From: Candidatus Sulfotelmatobacter sp.
Lineage (GTDB): Bacteria; Acidobacteriota; Terriglobia; Terriglobales; Acidobacteriaceae
Assembly (NCBI GenBank): GCA_030049565.1
Contig: JASIKQ010000678.1
Coordinates: 1-11,617 of the forward strand
Direction: 5' to 3'
DNA length: 11,617 bases
In this document: positions 7,156 through 11,617 of the stretch, piece by piece
How the letters are laid out: every line of letters starts with the position of its first letter
Numbering within the stretch: position 1 is the first letter of the stretch
The notes under the pieces: model-generated
Told to the model about the DNA's origin: nothing
Seen by the model: the letters and a program-made list of their open reading frames with translations, nothing else
Database searches by the model: none
Made by a program: the position numbers and the translations under genes

Positions 7156-7620
7156 ATGCCCAGCAAAGTCCACGGCCACGAAACGCGCTATCACAAGATG
7201 CAGAAGAACCACTGCTTCGTCTGCGGGCAAAACAATCCCGAGGGCATGAAGCTCAAGTTCCTCCTCGACGAAGAGCGGCAAACTTTCGTCTGCCATTTCC
7301 GGCTGGGCAAGCGCTACACCGGGCCTCCCGGCCACTGCCACGGAGGCATCATCGCCTGCATCCTCGACGACGCCATGGGCAAGGTGAACAAGCTGCATCA
7401 TGTGGTCGCGCTCACCCGGGAGATGACGGTCGAATATCTCAAGCCCGTCCCGCTGCACAAGCCGCTGCGAGTGGAAGGGCGCGAAATCGAAAAGCAGGGA
7501 CGCACCCACATCAACACCGCCGAAATCCTCAACGAAAAGGGAGAGGTCCTGGCACGCAGCCGCGGCGTATTCATCGCCATCGATCCCGAAGCTATGTTCG
7601 CGAAATATGTGGAGAGATGA
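7156..7620 (+). CDS. PaaI-type hotdog-fold thioesterase
   Basis: A 154-residue cytoplasmic protein expected to hydrolyse an acyl-CoA or acyl-ACP thioester. The N-terminal CFVCGQNNPEG (20-30) is the two-cysteine motif common in one PaaI-like subgroup and resembles half of a zinc knuckle. The core has GHCHGGIIACILDDAMG (59-75), with His62-Gly-Gly and acidic Asp71/Asp72 on the hotdog helix, then EYLKPVPL on the next strand. No strong Shine-Dalgarno is seen before the ATG at 7156; a second ATG at 7198 keeps the cysteine motif but has no better site. It stands alone, with about 190 bases to the next gene. The acyl substrate is unknown, and no fatty-acid or phenylacetate genes flank it. Confidence 0.9.
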   Translation: MPSKVHGHETRYHKMQKNHCFVCGQNNPEGMKLKFLLDEERQTFVCHFRLGKRYTGPPGHCHGGIIACILDDAMGKVNKLHHVVALTREMTVEYLKPVPLHKPLRVEGREIEKQGRTHINTAEILNEKGEVLARSRGVFIAIDPEAMFAKYVER

Positions 7621-7808
7621 TTGGCCGAATCACTCCTGGTGCGTTCCGTGGGTCTGTCCGCTGAGTCGTAATCGCCGCCCATGCATCCAGTAGAATCAAG
7701 ACCGGACCGCAGCCGTGGTAACCGAAATGTCATTGGCCAAGTGCTGAGTGGTGACGGCTGAATGCGGTTTCGATAACACCAAGGGCGATCGGCCAACGAC
7801 GATTGACC

Positions 7809-8396
7809 ATGAAAATCGGAGTTCTAGCCCTGCAGGGCGATTTCGACGCCCACCGCCGGCGGCTCGACGAGCTGGGCACCGAAGTTGTGCTCGTCAAAAA
7901 GCCCGAGCAACTCGATGAGATCGAGGGGCTGGTCATTCCCGGAGGCGAATCGGGAACGTTCCTGAAGTTACTGGGCGATACAGGCTTCGAGAAGCTCAAG
8001 CAGTTCGTCCGCCTCAAGCCGACATTCGGCACCTGCGCAGGCGCAATTCTGCTGGCCAGCGAAATCGAAAATCCCCAGCAAAAAGGGCTGGGCGCGATCG
8101 ACATGCGCATCCGCCGCAACGCCTATGGACGCCAGATCAACAGTTCCATCCGGGAAGGAAAATTGCTTGAGAGTTCGCTGCACGACAAAGCGACTTTGCC
8201 GCTGGAAATGGTTTTCATTCGCGCGCCGAAAATTGAACGCCTCGGCGCCAACGTGGAAGTGATCGCAACCGAGGGCGCTGATCCGGTCGCGGTGCGGCAG
8301 GGGAAAACTATGGCCGCAACTTTTCATCCGGAATTGTCGGAAGATCCCAGGGTGCACCAAGCTTTCCTTCGCCTGGTGAGGAATGGCAAGGAATGA
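7809..8396 (+). CDS. pdxT: Pyridoxal 5'-phosphate synthase glutaminase subunit
   Basis: A 195-residue class I glutamine amidotransferase that releases ammonia from glutamine for PdxS in the DXP-independent vitamin B6 pathway. The catalytic triad is Cys76 (GTCAGA), His173 and Glu175 (FHPELSED). GGES (45-48) forms the oxyanion/recognition loop, and LALQGDF (6-12) is the PdxT-specific N-terminus. Length is normal. The ATG at 7809 is preferred over an in-frame TTG two codons earlier. The Shine-Dalgarno is weak. PdxS, usually the adjacent partner, is absent from the window: upstream lies a 188-base spacer after the thioesterase and downstream a SYLF gene. Confidence 0.96.
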   Translation: MKIGVLALQGDFDAHRRRLDELGTEVVLVKKPEQLDEIEGLVIPGGESGTFLKLLGDTGFEKLKQFVRLKPTFGTCAGAILLASEIENPQQKGLGAIDMRIRRNAYGRQINSSIREGKLLESSLHDKATLPLEMVFIRAPKIERLGANVEVIATEGADPVAVRQGKTMAATFHPELSEDPRVHQAFLRLVRNGKE

Positions 8397-8453
8397 TGCG
8401 CCGCGCTGGTCGCGGTAACTCCTTGAATGCAGGCGCATATTTCCGTAAACCAT

Positions 8454-8493
8454 CCCCTCCAAAGTGGAATCAAACCTCCAACTTGCAGGAGGG
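8454..8493 (+). promoter_or_regulatory. Shine-Dalgarno of the SYLF gene with two upstream anti-SD stretches
   Basis: The strong GGAGGG (8488-8493) before the SYLF ATG can pair with CCTCC (8475-8479) across an 8-base loop, or with CCCTCC (8455-8460) further upstream. Either pairing would hide the ribosome binding site. No known riboswitch class is recognised. Confidence 0.35.
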
Positions 8494-8496
8494 ACA

Positions 8497-9198
8497 ATGA
8501 AATACAAAATTACCGTAAGCCTACTATCTCTATGCCTGGGCGCATCCGCCTGGGCGCTCACCCCGAAAGACAACGACACCAACGCCGACGTGGAGCTGCA
8601 ACGCGCTACCGAGACCGTGCAGCACCTGACTTCTGCGGCTCCCGATCAAGGAGTGCCCAACAACGTGCTTGAAGGCGCGAAGTGCGTCGCGGTCATTCCC
8701 AAGCTCGTCAAAGGAGCTTTTGTGGTCGGCGGCGAGCACGGCAAAGGCGTGGCCACTTGCCGCACCAGCAATGGCAACTGGAGCTCGCCCGCTCCGTTTT
8801 CCGTCTCTGGAATAAGCTGGGGACCGCAGATTGGCGGCAAGAGCAGCGACCTGATGATGTTCTTCATGAATGACGAAGGCATGAACGGTCTGATGCAAGG
8901 GCACATCAAGCTGGGCGCCGACGTATCGGCTGCGGCTGGCCCCGTGGGCCGCACGGCCTCTGCCGATGCCGGATGGAAAGCGGGCATTCTGACCTATTCG
9001 AGCAGCAAGGGCGCGTTCATCGGCGCGTCGCTGAACGGAGCAGAATTGCAGCAGGACCACGATGCCACGCGGGCGTGGTATGGCAATGACGCATCGTTCT
9101 CTGACATCCTGAAAGGCCAGGCGCACACGTCGAACCCCGGCGCAGTTGCGTTTGTGCATGCCGTGGAGAACGCGAAAGAGACAGCGCAGGTGCACTAG
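8497..9198 (+). CDS. Exported SYLF-domain (Ysc84-like) lipid-binding protein
   Basis: A 233-residue protein with a clear signal peptide (hydrophobic 5-18, likely cleavage after ASAWA at 20) and a SYLF domain spanning about 33-205. Seen: LEGAKCVAVIP (58-68), the Gly-rich FVVGGEHGKGVATCR (75-89), PQIGGKSSDLM (110-120), ADVSAAAGPVGR (141-152) and YSSSKGAFIGASLNGA (167-182), the family's hallmark segment. Related domains bind phosphoinositides or lipids in eukaryotes; bacterial members are periplasmic or outer-membrane associated with unclear roles. GGAGGG just before the ATG at 8497 fixes the start; an in-frame GTG at 8464 is disfavoured because it would put 11 residues before the signal peptide. 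A strong terminator follows 13 bases after the stop, so it is a single-gene unit. Confidence 0.92.
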   Translation: MKYKITVSLLSLCLGASAWALTPKDNDTNADVELQRATETVQHLTSAAPDQGVPNNVLEGAKCVAVIPKLVKGAFVVGGEHGKGVATCRTSNGNWSSPAPFSVSGISWGPQIGGKSSDLMMFFMNDEGMNGLMQGHIKLGADVSAAAGPVGRTASADAGWKAGILTYSSSKGAFIGASLNGAELQQDHDATRAWYGNDASFSDILKGQAHTSNPGAVAFVHAVENAKETAQVH

Positions 9199-9211
9199 AA
9201 GGTTCCTTTCG

Positions 9212-9249
9212 AATCCCACTCAAGCAAGACTCGCTGGAGTGGGATTTTT
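9212..9249 (+). terminator. Rho-independent terminator after the SYLF gene
   Basis: A perfect 10-bp stem pairs 9212-9221 with 9237-9246 around a 15-base loop, which can form three more base pairs (AGC/GCT). The descending arm runs into TTTTT (9245-9249). It starts 13 bases after the stop codon. There is no T run on the minus strand, so it acts in one direction. Confidence 0.9.
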
Positions 9250-9512
9250 CTCAGGTTTCGGCAGACTTTGCGTCTCTTTATTCCTGCCCGCTTGAAATTG
9301 TGGCAAACCCGCAGTCGATTCCACACGTGTGACGCCCTGTTGCCTTTTGCGCAATCCTCGAACCATTGCTGCAATTCGGCGCAAGAGGCAAGCATTCTGG
9401 GAGTGCGACAGTAGCAGTAAAGCTTTTGTTTTCAGCGCCGGTTTTATGGTGAGAATACTCCTTCCGTAATCTCCCATTTGCTTAGAGGCGCGCCCATAAT
9501 CGCGCAAGCGGC
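9250..9512. other. Non-coding spacer between the SYLF and PilZ-like genes
   Basis: About 260 bases with no credible ORF on either strand. The only notable element is the 10-bp perfect palindrome CACACGTGTG at 9322-9331, which could be an operator but may be chance. No convincing promoter was found for the following gene. Confidence 0.5.
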
Positions 9513-9890
9513 ATGACGTTTCCCTCCCCATTGCAGCCCGCGCAGCGCGCTCCGCGGGTTTTCTTCGCCGAAACCACTCCTGCCGTCTTGCGCTGCTCCG
9601 ATGGCCGCTTCAAACGCGGCAAATTGCAGGTCATCTCTGTCACCGGTGGATTGCTCTGGCTGACCGCGCCGCTCGATCAAGGCACGCGCGTGAAGCTGAT
9701 GTTTCTGACTGCGAAGGGGACGGTATTTGGCGCAGCGGAAATGTTGAGTCCAATGTCATGGCGTTTTCAGCCGTTTAAATTTCTCCGCCTCTATGACGAT
9801 GATGAAGAACGATTGCGGTCAGCCATTCAGTCGTCGCTCGAACGAAGCCGCAGCGGGTACGGAATGATGGAAAGATTCCGGGCGTGGTGA
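9513..9890 (+). CDS. PilZ-like small protein
   Basis: A 125-residue cytoplasmic protein, mostly beta-strand in pattern between residues 20 and 80. VISVTGGLLW (40-49) fits the DxSxxG strand of a PilZ domain with the Asp changed to Ile, and basic residues Arg32, Lys34 and Arg35 precede it where the RxxxR loop would lie. GTRVKLMFLT (58-67) matches the following PilZ strand. Because the c-di-GMP motifs are degenerate, ligand binding is doubtful. The C-terminus is an acidic then basic helix (95-125). The ATG at 9513 lacks a strong Shine-Dalgarno. It stands alone with non-coding DNA on both sides. The family assignment is moderate. Confidence 0.68.
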   Translation: MTFPSPLQPAQRAPRVFFAETTPAVLRCSDGRFKRGKLQVISVTGGLLWLTAPLDQGTRVKLMFLTAKGTVFGAAEMLSPMSWRFQPFKFLRLYDDDEERLRSAIQSSLERSRSGYGMMERFRAW

Positions 9891-9919
9891 CTACGGATTT
9901 TCAAAAATAGGCGTGGGAA

Positions 9920-9962
9920 GGCACGGCTTCAGCCGCGCCGGCGCTGGTGCCACTGAGGTGGC
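9920..9962. repeat. Tandem small palindromes, REP-like candidate
   Basis: GGCACGGC (9920-9927) and GCCGCGCC (9932-9939) form an 8-bp stem with one mismatch around a 4-base loop. A second hairpin, GCCAC/GTGGC (9949-9953 and 9958-9962), follows at once. They lie in the spacer after the PilZ-like gene with no T run. This looks like an interspersed palindromic repeat rather than a terminator; copy number cannot be tested here. Confidence 0.4.
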
Positions 9963-10052
9963 TCTGGGTTCTAAGGTCAGTCAGTCCTCGCATTAGTGCC
10001 TGTGGAAATCTTATGGTAGGCGAACAAAAGACGAAAATAGTAAACTTGTGAC

Positions 10053-10289
10053 ATGGCGCGGCGGCCGGAGGTCGAGCGGCGGGAAGAGATTTTGAGCCGC
10101 GAGCATCTGGATGAGCTGGCGCGCAACCTGTCGCATTTGAGCATGCACGCCGTGCTCGACTTCTATCAGCGGGCCTATCGCGACTGCGGCGTCATCGACA
10201 GCAGCACTTTCCCGCCGGCGCGGGCGGTGCAGGAGTTGGTGCAAGCCTGGAAGCAGCTACGGAAGTGGCGGAAGTTAACACCAAAATAA
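10053..10289 (+). CDS. Small hypothetical protein (78 residues)
   Basis: Not recognised. The product is mainly helical and highly charged: a basic start (MARRPEVERREE), a Glu/Arg-rich helix, the HAVLDFYQRAYRDC stretch (32-45), a short break with SSTFPPA (50-56), and a basic helical tail ending in KQLRKWRKLTPK. There is no signal peptide or membrane segment. Codon use and third-position GC are like the neighbouring genes, which supports real coding. No Shine-Dalgarno is visible before the ATG at 10053. It precedes the NADP-binding reductase by 67 bases of AT-richer DNA. It could be a small regulator or nucleic-acid-binding protein, but nothing proves that. Confidence 0.6.
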   Translation: MARRPEVERREEILSREHLDELARNLSHLSMHAVLDFYQRAYRDCGVIDSSTFPPARAVQELVQAWKQLRKWRKLTPK

Positions 10290-10356
10290 ATATAAGAAGC
10301 CTGCCGCACCTTTCTGAATCTGTTCCCGATAGCGAAATAAACGAAGGAGCACACCC

Positions 10357-11040
10357 ATGAACATCGGCATCATCGGAGCGGGACACATTGGCGGCACTCT
10401 CACCAGACGACTGAGCGCACTGGGGCACAAAGTATTCGTCGCAAACTCGCGGGGCCCGGAGACGCTGAAAGGGTTGACGGCAGAGACTGGTGCGAGGGCA
10501 GTTTCGGTCAGCGAGGCGGCACTTAGTGGAGAGGTGGTTGTGGTCACGATTCCACTGAAAAGTATTCCCAAGCTGCCGCCAGATTTGTTTAAGGGGGTGG
10601 CGGACGATGTGGTAGTTATCGATACGAGTAACTACTATCCCCAACAACGGGATGGCCGCATTGACGCGATTGAAGCTGGAACCACTGAAAGCCGGTGGGT
10701 TGCCCAGCAGTTGAAGCGTCCTGTGATCAAAGCGTTCAACAACATCTACGCTCAGCACCTCATGGACCTGGGGAAGCCCGCAGGCCGGCCGGAGCGTATC
10801 GCCTTGCCTGTGGCAGGCGATGACCAGAGAACGAAAAAGATCGTGATGAAGCTGGTGGATGAACTCGGATTCGATCCCGTGGATGCCGGCAGCTTGGATG
10901 AATCCTGGCGACAACAACCCGGCACTCCGGTCTACGCGGCAGACTTCGATGTCGCAGGGGTGAAGAAAGCCTTGTCCGAGGCCGGCCCGCAGCGCACGCC
11001 CGAGTGGCGCGCGCAAAGCCCCCCGGGCAAGACGGCTTGA
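10357..11040 (+). CDS. NADPH-dependent F420 reductase-like NAD(P)-binding protein
   Basis: A 227-residue cytoplasmic oxidoreductase with an N-terminal Rossmann fold. IGIIGAGHIGGTL (3-15) binds the dinucleotide, and NSRGPE (30-35) after the second strand is the NADP phosphate-binding loop typical of F420H2:NADP+ oxidoreductases. VVVTIPLKSIP (61-71), DTSNYYP (89-95) and KAFNNIYAQHL (125-135) follow the family pattern. The C-terminal ESWRQQPGTPVY (182-193) also fits. AAGGAG about 8 bases upstream supports the ATG at 10357. No F420 biosynthesis gene is in the window, so the partner may be another deazaflavin, flavin or small carbonyl substrate. The tRNA relic starts immediately after its stop codon. 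Confidence 0.87.
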   Translation: MNIGIIGAGHIGGTLTRRLSALGHKVFVANSRGPETLKGLTAETGARAVSVSEAALSGEVVVVTIPLKSIPKLPPDLFKGVADDVVVIDTSNYYPQQRDGRIDAIEAGTTESRWVAQQLKRPVIKAFNNIYAQHLMDLGKPAGRPERIALPVAGDDQRTKKIVMKLVDELGFDPVDAGSLDESWRQQPGTPVYAADFDVAGVKKALSEAGPQRTPEWRAQSPPGKTA

Positions 11041-11097
11041 GGAGTGAGGCACCTGCGGTTGGGGCGGTCGTCGCTTCGAGCCCGACCAGCTCCACCA
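11041..11097 (+). pseudogene. tRNA relic, 3' half with encoded CCA (probably alanine type)
   Basis: The T arm is clear: GTCGC (11070-11074), loop TTCGAGC (11075-11081), CCGAC (11082-11086), with four pairs and a C-C mismatch next to the loop. The 3' acceptor strand CAGCTCC (11087-11093), discriminator A and CCA (11095-11097) follow. Upstream, GGAG (11041-11044) could still pair with CTCC, and GCACCTGC (11049-11056) resembles the end of a D arm plus the 5' anticodon stem, but no complete D arm or anticodon stem fits in 57 bases. A U opposite position 3 (U70) is typical of tRNA-Ala, so an alanine origin is the best guess. It begins right after a stop codon. Confidence 0.72.
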
Positions 11098-11135
11098 TTA
11101 AGTCCCGCATAAAACAAGGCATTTGCCGTCTCGCC

Positions 11136-11165
11136 TTTACCGCGTTCGCTTGCGCATGGTATCCT
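11136..11165 (+). promoter_or_regulatory. Possible rpsO promoter
   Basis: TTTACC (11136-11141) and TATCCT (11160-11165) are 18 bases apart, and the -10 is preceded by TG one base upstream (an extended -10). Transcription would begin near 11172 and give a leader of about 45 bases before the rpsO GTG. Confidence 0.35.
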
Positions 11166-11216
11166 CAATAGCGTCACCAAGATAAATCGAAAACAGAACA
11201 GGAGTGCAACCGGTTA

Positions 11217-11483
11217 GTGTTAGCCAGAGAGCAAAAGAAGTCCGTGATTGACCGATATCAGACGCACGCGACGGACACGGGAAGTCCCGAGGTTCAGATC
11301 GCGATTATCAGCGAACGGATCGGGCAGTTGACGGACCACTTCAAAACGCACCAGAAGGACCACGGTTCGCGCCGCGGCCTGCTCATGCTGGTCAGCAAGC
11401 GGCGTCGCTTGCTCGACTATCTCAAGAGATACGATTCCGAGCGATACAAGACGGTCATTGGGAAACTGGGGATTCGGAAGTAG
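11217..11483 (+). CDS. rpsO: 30S ribosomal protein S15
   Basis: An 88-residue protein that binds the central domain of 16S rRNA early in 30S assembly. Conserved segments are visible: [10 protein letters not shown] (20-29), [27 protein letters not shown] (45-71, the rRNA-binding helices) and IGKLGIRK at the end. Length matches the family. The start is a GTG at 11217, with AGGAG (11200-11204) 12 bases upstream, a slightly long spacing that may leave room for translational control. In many bacteria pnp follows and S15 represses its own translation. Here the window ends 134 bases later with no new start visible, and a long hairpin fills part of that space. Confidence 0.97.
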   Translation: MLAREQKKSVIDRYQTHATDTGSPEVQIAIISERIGQLTDHFKTHQKDHGSRRGLLMLVSKRRRLLDYLKRYDSERYKTVIGKLGIRK

Positions 11484-11507
11484 GGTTGTTTCCCTCAAAG
11501 ATTCGGA

Positions 11508-11542
11508 GCCCCACGTCTCGCAAAAGACGAGAGACGTTGGGC
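11508..11542 (+). other. Long hairpin downstream of rpsO
   Basis: Twelve-base arms (11508-11519 and 11531-11542) pair with a single C-T mismatch around an 11-base loop. No T run follows, so it is not a standard intrinsic terminator. In enterobacteria the rpsO-pnp spacer carries an RNase III processing hairpin; a similar role, or an interspersed palindromic repeat, would fit. Confidence 0.6.
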
Positions 11543-11617
11543 ACCCCACAGCAGGCTTCCTGAGACCCTTGTGCCTTCCTCTTGAATTGATGGAGTATTG
11601 AGCCATTCCACCGTGCG

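Noticed and set aside
8530..9219. 229-codon open frame on the minus strand
   Set aside because: It lies entirely opposite the SYLF gene and runs into the terminator stem; the composition is that of a GC-rich shadow frame.
10192..11052. 286-codon open frame on the minus strand
   Set aside because: It is antisense to the reductase gene, which has family motifs and a Shine-Dalgarno; the antisense product has no recognisable domain.
10760..11122. Minus-strand ORF with a VGLE-type peptide near its start
   Set aside because: This peptide is the well-known artefact of translating the reverse strand of a tRNA 3' end; it supports the tRNA relic, not a gene.
11220..11606. Minus-strand ORF covering rpsO
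   Set aside because: Antisense to a clear ribosomal protein and spanning the downstream hairpin; no domain seen.
1..11617. CRISPR arrays, insertion sequences, integrase or phage genes
   Set aside because: No regularly spaced repeats, transposase motifs or terminal inverted repeats were seen on either strand.

Overview
The window is GC-rich, densely coded bacterial DNA with no phage, transposon or CRISPR content. The gene mix suggests a soil-type Acidobacteriota (Koribacter-like): a SYLF/Ysc84 protein, a secreted DinB-like protein, a PilZ-like protein, an HPP-family protein and a two-copy PTPS cluster. No marker gene fixes the taxon, so this is inference.

Layout. 2-1102 (+): 3' part of a Cu+-type P1B ATPase. 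1109-2231 (-): a RibD-C/DHFR-like protein and a TlpA-type thioredoxin. 2307-5724 (+): a compact five-gene run of a GT4 glycosyltransferase, two tandem 6-pyruvoyl-tetrahydropterin synthases (PTPS), GTP cyclohydrolase I (FolE) and an SDR oxidoreductase. 5769-6287 (-): an HPP-family membrane protein. 6451-7023 (+): exported DinB-like protein. 7156-7620 (+): hotdog thioesterase. 7809-8396 (+): PdxT without an adjacent PdxS. 8497-9198 (+): SYLF protein followed by a strong terminator. 9513-9890 (+): PilZ-like protein. 10053-10289 (+): small unknown ORF. 10357-11040 (+): F420H2:NADP-type reductase. 11041-11097: relic of a tRNA with encoded CCA. 11217-11483 (+): rpsO, followed by a long hairpin where pnp would be expected next.

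Most interesting unit: FolE makes dihydroneopterin triphosphate, PTPS makes 6-pyruvoyl-tetrahydropterin, and an SDR of the sepiapterin-reductase type would give tetrahydrobiopterin. Both PTPS copies have the Cys-x5-HGH spacing of animal-type PTPS, not the Cys-x3-HGH of QueD, and no other queuosine gene is present. The GT4 gene that opens the run could glycosylate the pterin, as is known for cyanobacterial and green-sulfur-bacterial pterins. The run therefore reads as a candidate tetrahydrobiopterin or pterin-glycoside operon. The enzyme families are well supported; the pathway and final product are inference.
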